Shown one piece after another: positions 21,802-32,400 of a stretch of DNA of 64,000 bases; position 1 is the stretch's first letter, and each line of letters starts with the position of its first letter. The notes beneath the pieces are model-generated. The model was given only the letters and a program-made list of their open reading frames with translations, was not told where the DNA came from and did no database searches. Position numbers and translations under genes: made by a program. The DNA lies in the NCBI RefSeq assembly GCF_901709675.1, contig NC_051104.1, positions 4,881,501 through 4,945,500 on the forward strand. Direction: 5' to 3'. Source of the stretch: Syngnathus acus. Its lineage: Eukaryota > Chordata > Actinopteri > Syngnathiformes > Syngnathidae.

Positions 21802-21842
<41 letters not shown>
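21802..21842 (+). repeat. (TA)n microsatellite followed by poly-T
   Basis: About 20 TA units followed by a T run. There is nothing coding here. Confidence 0.95.
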
Positions 21843-21851
<9 letters not shown>

Positions 21852-24800
21852 TTTTTGCTTTTATGCAACTAGGGACTGTATAGAGCAACATTTTTTTTAC
21901 ATCTCTCGCTCTCAAGGCAAGTATCCTTAGTCACCATGGTTACGCAAACAATACACATCCATCTGTCACTTCACTTCTCATCGTCCAATAAAAGCCTCAT
22001 TAAACATCTGTTACCAAGCAACCAACAGATGTGAAGCCAAGTGACAGCTATGATGTGTAAGCTCATTAAACAAATCCCTCATTTGCGACCTTTTAGAAGT
22101 GTGTGATGGGCTACTTCACGGACGTTAACATGCATCGCGGACGTTTACGTGAGCTCAAGGTTGTTAAGAATAATGAGAAATATGCCATGAGCTTTCTCAT
22201 GCATGATCCTTTTAAAGAGCTGCTGTTGTGCGTGCAGCAAATACAGTGCTGAGTGTCATTTGTGCTGAGAGGACAAATATTGGCCTTCGTTGGTGTGACA
22301 GGCGTCCTTGAAGAAGAAAACGTTTTTTTTCGAGGCTGATATTGCTGTATAATATAAGAAAAACAAAAACATCCATCAGGTAGAGTCACATCAGTTTGGT
22401 TTGATGGTGGAGCTGGAAAATCAAGTTAGTCAAGAGAAAGAAAAAAAAGTCCTTCATTTGTCCCTCAGTGGGGACATGCAACATAATGGAATAGAAGTAA
22501 GAATATTTGTTGGATTCCTATTATATGCATGATATTTTAGTGAAATAAAAATGACAGCTCAGATGATACTACACGTTCACCGAAATCATCTCGGGCCGGG
22601 TGTGAACGTTTTCCCACTGAACAATTGCTGACAGTTAAATGGATGTACAGTGTTCACAACAAGCAAGCTGAGCAAGAATTGGACAACGCTCTGAATTATT
22701 GAGAGGGGAGTGCAGCAACAAGACTGCAGATGGGAAAACAAGGTCAAACTGTACGGTTCACTGAGTTGAAGTTTAATTTTTTGGAGCTGGCGTAATCCTT
22801 TGCAGGGGAATTTCACAGGCGAGTTTCGGCTGGGGGATCTGAGAGAGGGAGGGCTGCGCCGATGCAGCGGTGGTCACAGCCGAACTCACTTAAGATGCAG
22901 ATGAACTGTTTAAAAAGAGTGTAGCTCATTTTTAAAAACGCATTCAGAGCGTTTATCATGGAACGATAGTCTCATTTTCACAACTTATGAAACACTCCAG
23001 AGACCGCAAACTCACCCTCAGTCATACGCATTCATTTTATGACATAGCGAGCGGGAAGAATGGAAAAAATGTCTCCTCGGGTCAATGAGGTGTTGCTGGA
23101 TAAACAAAAAGTCTTTTTTATCCGTATTTGATGGCATGTCTTGTCATCTCAAGACGTGACGCAGATCTTCCCTCTCCGGGGGGAGTCACCCATGCCGTTG
23201 ACCTCTTGTTGGCGGAATTGTGTTTATCATTGTTTATTTATCATGGGGAAGCCATCAATGAATGATGACTGTTGTAATATTCAGTCTAGCCGCCGCTTCA
23301 TTCCGTCTTTTAAATCCACTCCCAGAAATTTGACCTGCTTATATTTCCGTTTGTCTCTCCCTACTGTATTCCAGTTGTTGGGAAGGATGTTTGGCTTTAT
23401 CTAATGTTTGGGCTAAAGGTCCTGTGGCGATGTGTTGTGTATACACACAGATAATGCTGTTTGCGTTGAGCACTGGCCTGCATCCTGCCCGGAGGACTTC
23501 ACCAGAGAAACACAATGGACCCCCGTGAATATTCCACAGGGGTCCCACGCTGTTTACTAGCCCCGCCCCCTGACCAATATGGAGCTTGGTCCATTTACTA
23601 TGTCACGTGTTAATGAGACTAGAATATTATTTAGGATGATGGAAAATCAAGCATCCCCATTTTCGCCCTTTGAACTTTATGCTTCGGTTAGTCACTTTTT
23701 CCAAAACGTCATCACTTGACTGTCCTTTCCACCCATGGGGTGAGTTCATCGTTAATGCGTTTGATCAAAATTGTGATGCAATCGTACTAGATTTAGGTTA
23801 CGATTTTTAATCAATGGAAATCTTGTGAGCGGGAATCTACTTAATTTAACCTGCATGGGAGTTTTAGAAAAGGATTTTGTAACCTAGCAACAGTAAGCGT
23901 AAAGAAAATGAGGTCACGAGCACATCTGGTGCCTTCATGCCAACTGTCCCAAATATGGCGGACATCTGGAAAAAAGAAAAAATCACTGGTGCAAAATTTG
24001 TTGGGGGATGCTTCTGACACTTTCTTTTTTTTTTGGGGCAATTTTGTTGTGTGACCTACCTCCTGAAAATACAAAAGCATTTTTAGCAATGCAGATCCCC
24101 AAACTGCTCATCTTTTCAGTCAAGTGGAACTAAACCGTCCGACACAAACAATTTGCACACATTTCATTTGGCTCTGGAGACGCCCGCAAGACAATCCAAC
24201 ACGTTCCCTGCATTGTGTCGGTCACGCTTGAGTAGTGCTAACACATTAGCATTATTAACCGTGCTGGCCGCAGTTTGACCCCATGAGAGACAAAAGTGAG
24301 GAAGTTCGGCGCTCATGACCTTCTAATCGACACGCGCAATAGCATAAACTTATATAAGAGAGCGTAAACTTGATGTCAGGCAAAAAATAAAATGCTTATA
24401 TAAGAGGCGAGCCATTTTAAATGGTCAATGTTTTTGTGAGGATTACTTATTGATTGACGTGTCGGATGGATGCATCATGGAGGTTTGCATTGCTTACATA
24501 ATTGATCAACGTATCTTCAGACGTTGACCGGCATCATATGCACTGTGATGTTGGCTTTATGTTTTATCTTGGCGACATTAATGAGGAAAACTTGACGGAA
24601 GTTACATAACAAGCTTGGGTTGGAGAAAAAAAATACATATAAGGGGCTGCATCAAGGAATTCCATCAGATCGCTGACCTCGAGCAGACCTAATGTACTGG
24701 TTCTGCGTGTTTGTGTGAATTAAAGGCCTGCCACTTGTCACCGCACTCTTTAAATCCAAGCTCAGGCAGAAAGAAAGATGTTAAAAAGTCACGGTGCCAT

Positions 24801-27800
24801 CAGTTGTTGGTATTCACTACGGGCAGCCCGCAAAGCCACTGCAATTACTCTTTGGTCTGGAATTGAAATGTCACATAAATCACCAGAAAGTTGCAAAAAC
24901 TTTGTCTTTGTGGTAGAATTCCATATATGGTCCAAAGTTGCAACTTTGTGAGGAAGGGGAAATTATTTTATTATTTTATTTTATTTACATTGGGCCATTA
25001 TAAATGATCCTGTAGTAACATAAGCCACGGACTCATTTTAGGCGGCCATGTTGTGGCAGAGTCTATAAAAGCTAATTATTTACCTTGCCTTTTCCTCCGG
25101 CGGGTCAACCCACACTTGACCCGAGTTGCTCTCTGAAACGACACCGTTTTGTTGCACAATTAAAAGAACATCGAGACACAAAGGCAGGAACTTAACTAAG
25201 CATAATGTCTTACTCACCCGTTTACAAAACATTTTCTGGGAAACAGGACGCCGTTTGAAAGAAAGTCGTTTAAGTTCAGGGTGTGAGAAAAGGTTTACGT
25301 ACCAGGTTATAGATATGCCTGCCTCTGATTTGAGATTTTTTTAGTTTTCACCCTCAGGACACACGTTCTTATTGGAAACATCAATCACTACAGCGCAGAG
25401 ATAAATGAAGAAATAGAAAGGGTTATAAATGCAAATTTTTACATGGATGCAGGTCAGCATATTGCCGTCTTAAATCATAAGACAGATACGCTTCTGTTAT
25501 CTTCAATACAGTTGGCTTGGCTTCGAGGTTTTAGCCAGGCTTTTTGAAATAGCTTAACATAAAATCGCTCAAGGAATGAAAGAGAAGTGAGGCAGATCAT
25601 GGAAATATTTTATAAACAAGTTCCTTGGATGTGACGAATGTGATTAGTGTGGAATTTGCTCGATTTTTTTTTTTTTTACTACAGCTTATGTCTGTTTTTT
25701 TGTTCTGTTGTGATTTGAACTTCTGTAATATAGGATCACTTTTTTTCTTGCCCTTTTATGGTGGAATATTCACATTGCGGCAAGATGGAGTCGTTTATTT
25801 TATATTTCAGCTTTATTGGACAAACAAGTCATAAAACAGTTTGCGTAGGGGAGCATAATCCTTCAAGCGACACTTTTCGTCTTTCATACGTTCGTTCCGA
25901 TTTGAGTAGGCGGATTTAGAAGCGCATCTTTTTTATTGCTGTTCTGCAAACGCTCAAACCTCTTTCCAGCCAAAGAGTCACAAACAAAATCCTGTAGTTA
26001 TTTTAAATCCCATCAGGCTTCTTTTTGGCCGTCACAGTTCCCATGTGAGGTCACAACCCAGTGACCCGCGGATAACAACGACCGGTGTCCGTTCGCGTTG
26101 GTTTCTGCTCAGATGGGAAAGTACGGTAATGAGACAGTTTATGCTCAGAGGTTATGCTCGCTTGCTCCTGCTGTTAAGGCATTGTGTTGAAGTGTGTAAA
26201 TGTGTGTGTGTCAGGATGTGGAATAATGAGTCCAAATCTACCTGCTGGGATCAGATGACCTCTTGCACGGCAAGCCGACGTGTCTGACGGATTTTGGTTG
26301 AGTAGTGGACAGAATGGTACACATAGTGGACATTTCATTAGGTAAAGAACATGATGATATATACAGTTAATATCTTTTTTTTTTTTTAGCTTTTTTCACC
26401 CACTCATGGAAAATATGGCAAGAACAGCACCTGGCATTTCCGACACTTAATAAATCCATTTTGAAAATGGCATTAAATGGAACAGGCACTGAATATGGAA
26501 CGTGAATCATTTTGTAGAAATGTCAAGTCAAGAAAATAATATGAGTCACCCTTTTCTGAAATTTTCCAAATAGCAGTCATTTTCTTCTGATAGTTCCTCC
26601 ATCAGACTTGGCATGTTCTTCATGTTATGGTGACCGACTGTATAATTTTTTCGACCTCCTTTTACATCAAACAACCGAGCCTATCTTGGAGCACTTAACA
26701 GAAATTAGCTGAAAAAGTGTCATCTGTTATGGTGCGGGTGGATTTTATGACAAAAAGCAGCCTCCAACCACTTTAATTAATTGTATCAGCCCGACTGGGA
26801 GATCTCCCACTGGGATGTATAGCTGCTGTTGAAGAAGCTTTCACAACAATAACAACCTTGGAGTGCCATTAGATGACATAAAAAAAAAAAGAGAGATGAT
26901 CTGCTTTATTAAACCGATAATTGCTCATTCCTCGATTATGTAAAGCACATCAATACAGATACTCATTTGAATATGTTTAGATCTTTTTTAGTTATTGATT
27001 TATTTAGAGGAATTAATTGCCAAGAGAATACATGAAAGCAAACTATTTCGCAAGATTTGAAACTCTCATGTGGGGCGCTGGGGAATATGTTGGGAATATT
27101 TTGTGCCAATAGTATTACTGTTAACATTCAATTCTAATTTTACATAGATGCAATATTGAGCTGTTTAATAAAGACACTTAATGAGCAAGAAATGTATTAA
27201 ATTATGAATGCATTCATGAACAATCAAACATAAAAGGCAGATTGAAGCAGAGCATCATTGGATTAATAGACCGGATGTGAATCTGGCCATCTGGTTAACC
27301 TCACAATTCATCTCCACTAAATTCTTGCATAAAGAAAATGTATCCCCCGCCCCCTCTCTCTTTCCTCCATTCATCCATCATCGTAAATATATTATCATTT
27401 GCGAGAAAATACATTTGGGACTCCTCACCTGTTTTTCCTATCAAACCAAAACTGCATAATGGCTGCGAGACAATATGATTGCGGAATGCATGAAAACAAT
27501 GTGTGGTCTTTATCCATTAAGCCACAATAATATACATAATCCTTCTTTGTCCTCCATTTTTTTATGGTTGCATTATCGTGTGACAGTTTAGAGATTACAG
27601 TATTGTATGTATGATGGACATTCTAATGCCATTTGCAGAACTTGATGACATCAGCAGTTTGTGTGCAATGCACGTATGCGTGTCGGCATAAGTGCAAAAC
27701 TGCTGAGCTCTGAAAAGAAAAAAAATTGTGGTGTATGTATTCGTGGACATATTGTGATGATTTCTTCTTAATGTTATTCACACAATAGCTGAATTCCAGA

Positions 27801-29811
27801 TGAGGGTAAAATTTCAGACCACCAAATCAACTACTTCTGCTATTTCATTCCTCAAACCTCCTCCAGTTTTGAGCAAGCGTGTTAATCCAAAAGAACAATG
27901 AAGGAAGTCATGACTCAGGCTGCTAAAAATAATGGACGTATGTTGAAAGCAAGAGTGAATGCGCTCGACTGATATCCAAAAATGGGAAGAGGAAATATGA
28001 CAAAAAGTTGGAAATACACAGCAGGCACCAATGGCCATGTGAGATGAAATTAGACCGTTCAAAATTCAAATTCAAGTCATAACCCTTAAAGACTTCTTTA
28101 CTGTGTCTATAAATATCTACGTATAATCTCCACCTGTGGTTAAAATTCAATACGAAAGCTTCTCCTGATTGCTGACATTCTTTCACTGGACTCCTGATGT
28201 GAACATTAAGACATGATCAGGCTGTGATTAGGAGCTATTCTAGTCGCACGCTGCGATTTGATCCATATATTCGATAAATAGTACGAGAGGTGATTGCGTT
28301 TGATGTACTTACAAATAATATTTGTGAGCATGAAATCAGCTGATCATAAAAAGATCTCCAAATGTCACATGGTGACCCCGCTTGTCACAGCCACTTTCTC
28401 ATTTGCAGAAGAATACCTACAACCTTTTGATATTTCGGGGAATTAAATGCTCCCGATAAGCTGTCTGATTCAATGTCCAACAAGAAAAAAAAAATCACAC
28501 AGAACAATGCATGCTGGATTGTTTTCATTTTTATAATGTCATCATAAAAAAGCACATGGCTGCCTTCCTTTCCTTGGTCACTGGATGAAGTTACGCTTTT
28601 TTTTTTTTAGACATTTTCTTCTTCGATGCTCTCATTTTACCTGTGCATATTTAACTATATTAAATTCATTTTTTGTCCTTTTAAATGTGAAAAATGCCAA
28701 ACTAGGTGATGACATAATGGATGCTGCTGGCTGTAATTCAAAGCTTCAGTCTGGACTCAGGCCACTCTAATCATCACATAACACGAGGGAAAAGAAGATT
28801 GGCAGAAAAATGCTGGGTGATACTCTCAAATATATTATGAGCTGCACACGTGTACACACAATATTGCAGAGCAACCTGCAGACGGCATCGTGCCGAGTTC
28901 CACACCTCCGGGACCACCATGATAAAGCAGCAGCATATTAAGAGATTCAAAAGAGGTCAGTGACTCTTCTGACCTGATTTCCTCAGGCAGCTCATAGCTT
29001 TAGGTTTGTGAATACCCCGCCATCTCGACTTTGGCTTTTCATCATAAATTCACTTGGCACTCTGAGCCAATGAGCTGAGATTGCAGGGGGAAATTGTGTG
29101 TCCATGCGTGACTGGATCTTCAATGTCCATGAGTGGTTTTGTTGTGTGCGCGCCTCTCGTCATTATGAAACTTAGCAAGCTGACGTCAACGTTAATGTGT
29201 GTACATACCGTGTGTAACAATGTACATGGAATTTGGAATGTTGTAAATGATTGCCTGTTTTTTTGGCTTCACGTGGGTGACCTAGTTTGGCTTTAGATGT
29301 CCAGCTTTAAATTGATGCATGGCTGCAAAACCAACAACAATAACAACAATGAAAACAAAAACAACGCAATTGAGTATCTTCTTGGTTTGTGCTCTAACAT
29401 TTGTGCACTATGGGTCCTTATTTAGGGATGCGTGAGCCAAACCAGATCATGTTCAGGTAATTGATTTAAGCACAGGTGCTCAATTCGAACCTTGGTGGCA
29501 AAGGTCGTGAAAAATAGCCTACTATGTGATTACTTTTCCGTTGTGTGCAGAATTATGAGATGAAATACCTGTATAGATAGATTATTATTTATTCTATTGG
29601 GAAATTAGACTTTCATATCAATGTGGAACAAGTAACTTGTAGCTTTATGCTGCCCCCTGCTGATGAATGCCGTTGTTGGTGCGCTTTGATGCATTTAAAA
29701 AGCACAAAAACACAGTTGTGTTACGCCTCTTTTATTTAAGAGCTACTTATTTTAATGTGTACACGTATAAAGTTGGGCTGTGTCCATTGCTACTTTGAAA
29801 AATACAAAACG

Positions 29812-29883
29812 AGGGGGCACCCGGATTTGAACCGGGGACCTCTTGATCTGCAGTCAAATGCTCTACCACTGAGCTATACCCCC
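29812..29883 (-). tRNA. tRNA-Cys (anticodon GCA)
   Basis: The reverse complement is 72 nt, begins GGGGGTATAGCTCAGTGG (acceptor stem and A box), has the anticodon loop CTGCAGA with GCA, and contains the B box GGTTCAAATCC before the closing acceptor strand GCCCCC with discriminator T. It folds as a normal cloverleaf with no intron. The gene is transcribed by RNA polymerase III, divergently from pomp, whose start codon is about 250 bp away. T-rich sequence lies beyond its 3' end on the minus strand, as expected for a Pol III terminator. Confidence 0.97.
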
Positions 29884-30138
29884 GTGCCGATGTAACTCTC
29901 TCAGTGTTTTTTATTTAAACATGATATATCTGATGAGATTTATTTACAGTAATAAACCACCAAATAATCTTCAGTGATTAAAAAAAATATTGATGGGAAA
30001 AAATCACAGTGTGGTGCTAATATTCGAGAAACGTTCGAAAAATAGCTTGACGCATATCCGTGACGTGTACCGGTTATGGCGTCATGAAAATGCGACGCAT
30101 TTCCATGTATTCAATCTAAAGCGCAAGTCGCAGTTGAA

Positions 30139-30141
30139 ATG
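30139..30141 (+). CDS. pomp: pomp exon 1: start codon only
   Basis: AAATG/GTACGT places the donor directly after the ATG. Exon 2 then begins AAT TCT CGA GGT, giving MNSRG, which matches the MNARG start of vertebrate POMP. The coding part of exon 1 is therefore a single codon. Confidence 0.85.
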
Positions 30142-31167
30142 GTACGTCAATTTTGTTTTTGTTGTCGTTAATGTAAAGTGAAAATACAAATACTAATACT
30201 ATTTATGTTTTAACATTTATGATATGTGGGGTTTTCTGTAGCTATAATCGCTGCAGTCCCCAATTGTGAATGTGATTAGTCATTGCAGCTAGTGCTCGTT
30301 AGCTAGCGTTTAAAATACACATTGCTTCCCATAACATTTCAATATTTGTGTACGGGTTTTTCCATAACATACTGACAAATATATGGCATGAATATCAGAA
30401 TTCTCGAGGTTTCCAGTCTCAGCTGACCGCCAGCGTACCGGTGACTGGTTTGTGTCCACCGGGGGCATATGGCGTTCACGATACACTTCGCCATGGGTGA
30501 GTAAATATGCAGTAAATACTCAACAAGTGGTTTTATTAGATAATGTGAATTGATTGAAATCAGACGTATAATACGTATTCCGTATATCTTGTCATTTACT
30601 GATTAGTTTCAACAATGTGAAGAATGAGATCGTCCCTGCCCATGCATTGGAGCTGTCGGAAAAAAATGTAAGTAGATTTGAATAACTACGAATGCGGGAT
30701 GGTGTTGATTTGATTTTCTAGTGGCCTATGATGTGTTTCTGTGTCAAACAGTTCCAGTTGAACCAGGACAAGATGAATTTCTCAACCCTTCGAAACATCC
30801 AAGGTCTTCATGCTCCGCTTAAGCTGCAGATGGAGTATAGGGCAGCGAGACAGGTAACGTTGAGATGTTCCATTGCACCTGTTGTGGCTTCCTTATTTCC
30901 AATGTTGCCTTTTGATTCATCTCTTGCTCCAGATCCAGCGTCTGCCGTTCTTACCGAGCTCCAACTTGGCGCTGGACACCCTCAGAGGCACTGATGAATC
31001 CATGGGCTTTGAGGACATTCTCAATGGTGACGTTCACTCAAACTCGTTCACGGAGTCACATATTCATTGCTAACCAGTCATACTTTTTTTTTTCCCCAGA
31101 CCCAACACAGAGTGAAATGATGGGCGAGCCGCACATGATGATGGAATGCAAGCTGGGGATGTTTTAG
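30139..31167 (+). CDS. pomp: Proteasome maturation protein POMP
   Basis: POMP (UMP1/proteassemblin) is the chaperone that assembles 20S half-proteasomes, recruits beta subunits at the ER and is degraded as the first substrate of the finished particle. Coding exons are 30139-30141, 30399-30496, 30607-30667, 30752-30853, 30933-31026 and 31100-31167. Together they encode exactly 141 aa, the length of human POMP. All junctions are GT-AG and phase-consistent. Diagnostic blocks are LELSEKNFQLNQDKMNF, STLRNIQGLHAPLKLQME, QRLPFLPSSNLALDTLRG, GFEDILNDPTQSEMMGEPH and a short C-terminal KLGMF. The whole gene spans about 1.1 kb, with introns of 73-257 bp. AATAAA at 31268-31273 is the likely polyadenylation signal. 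The retained introns show it is the functional gene and not a retrocopy. Confidence 0.97.
30399..30496 (+). CDS. pomp: pomp exon 2
   Basis: Acceptor AATATCAG and donor CATGG/GTGAGT. The exon encodes NSRGFQSQLTASVPVTG to VHDTLRH and ends in phase 2. Confidence 0.9.
30607..30667 (+). CDS. pomp: pomp exon 3
   Basis: Acceptor CTGATTAG and donor AAAAAT/GTAAGT. The exon encodes FNNVKNEIVPAHALELSEKN, which matches the POMP family. Confidence 0.95.
30752..30853 (+). CDS. pomp: pomp exon 4
   Basis: Acceptor TCAAACAG and donor AGACAG/GTAACG. The exon has 34 codons in phase 0 and begins FQLNQDKMNFSTLRNIQG, the most conserved part of the family. Confidence 0.97.
30933..31026 (+). CDS. pomp: pomp exon 5
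   Basis: Acceptor TTGCTCCAG and donor CAATG/GTGACG. The exon encodes IQRLPFLPSSNLALDTLRG to FEDILN. Confidence 0.97.
31100..31167 (+). CDS. pomp: pomp exon 6 with stop
   Basis: The acceptor TTTCCCCAG precedes DPTQSEMMGEPHMMMECKLGMF... ending in TAG at 31165-31167. Confidence 0.95.
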
Positions 31168-31267
31168 AAGATGACAGATTCTTGTTATTGTATGTTCCTT
31201 TAATCTGATGAAACTGTTGAGGTGACTAGCATAGCTTTTCTATTATTCCAAACAGGTTTGCAGTTTC

Positions 31268-31273
31268 AATAAA
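31268..31273 (+). terminator. pomp polyadenylation signal AATAAA
   Basis: A canonical AATAAA lies about 100 bp after the pomp stop codon, consistent with a short 3' UTR. Confidence 0.75.
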
Positions 31274-31849
31274 TGTCACTAAAAATACCCATGCTATCAT
31301 TGTTTTGATTCAACTCTGGGAATGGATATGTTTCATGGCATATAAATAAACACTTTTGTTTTGAGTTTTTATACATTAATTTCTGCAAGTCATATGTATA
31401 ACTGCTTCCCTTCAGCAGATACAATACAATCTTTATATAGCGTGTACACAACAAAGTAAAAAATTGCAAAGTGCAGCCACCTAGGACGGATTACAAGCAA
31501 TGTCAATCTAATTTAAATAGCAAGAACAAGGCTACAGTGACTTTTTATTTATTTTCCAAAAGGCTAGTCAAGGTCGGCGGTGAGGGAGGGGAGAGAAGAA
31601 ACGTAGAGGTTCTGTAACTCACTGTAGCAATCAATTGAAATCTCACCGCCATCGGACCAGCCGGCTTGTTTGTTTGGTGCAGCATTATATAAATGGCAAC
31701 ACAATAGTACAAGTTTAAGTACCGGTGACACTGTTCCTGATTTTTCTTTTTTTAAAAGAAATACATTCTATAATATACCGTTTTAATATTTACAATTTGG
31801 TACGGTTCAATTATAATGTCTTATTGTAAACTAAATAAACTATACTTGA

Positions 31850-32400
31850 AGCATGAGGAATGGATTATCGAGAATTCTGGGTAACTGCATCACAATGAGG
31901 GATCAGAAGCTGCCGGATATCCGGAAAACAGCGACAGCAAAACGGTCGTTTTTTTGTGGTGTGTGCATCACAAAAAGGTGCTCTTGGAAATAGCATTTCC
32001 GGTATAAACAGGAAGTGTCAAATGACCCTGAAGTGACAGTTTCCGGTGGGTGGCCAGAGGCATTTCTGGGCCGAATCTGCAAATCTGGTAATTATTGTTT
32101 TTTTTATCTTCGTGGTTTTTTTTGTGCTTATCGTGCGGCATATGTCTTTTATATGATAAGGTCGATTAGTGGTCGAAGATTCGTGTGCGAGTGACTGTGT
32201 GTGGGTGTACGACACTTCAGGTAGGCGGTATATTAATGTTTTTCATTATTATTTAAAAAATTTATTTTAACTGTTTAGTGATACGTGTTTTATTTTTACA
32301 GTTGCTCACGTTTACCGCTGCCTGCTGTAAATTGTAAAGGTCGATTAACCTCTTGAATCTTTTTTTCAATAATAAATATTGTAAACGTCATTCTTCTTGT
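31850..32400 (+). promoter_or_regulatory. ETS-motif-rich promoter-like block with possible small spliced transcript
   Basis: Several GGAA/TTCC core motifs in ETS-like context (CCGGAAA, TTTCCGGTA, CAGGAAGTG, TTTCCGGTGG) cluster within about 130 bp without a TATA box. Downstream is a good donor, CTTCAG/GTAGGC, at 32,220, then an acceptor, TTTTTACAG, ending at 32,301 and an AATAAA near 32,371. These could form a two-exon transcript of a few hundred bases. I see no convincing open frame, so a noncoding RNA is likelier than a protein gene. This is inference from motifs only. Confidence 0.35.

Larger units (their letters stand above)
17310..29811. other. Gene-poor interval between the RAMP gene and tRNA-Cys
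   Basis: I see no exon with splice signals and recognisable coding content in these 12.5 kb. It contains the 935-bp inverted-repeat element at 19,291-20,225, (AT)n runs near 19,195 and 21,805, and many poly-A/T runs. A stretch at about 26,725-26,880 has a balanced, non-repetitive composition that could be a conserved noncoding element. Confidence 0.6.

Noticed and set aside
32018-32160. Possible small membrane protein or selenoprotein (open frame after a TGA with a hydrophobic stretch LVIIVFFIFVVFFVLIV)
   Set aside because: It has no in-frame ATG after the stop, the hydrophobic run comes from T-rich intron-like sequence, and I see no convincing SECIS element.
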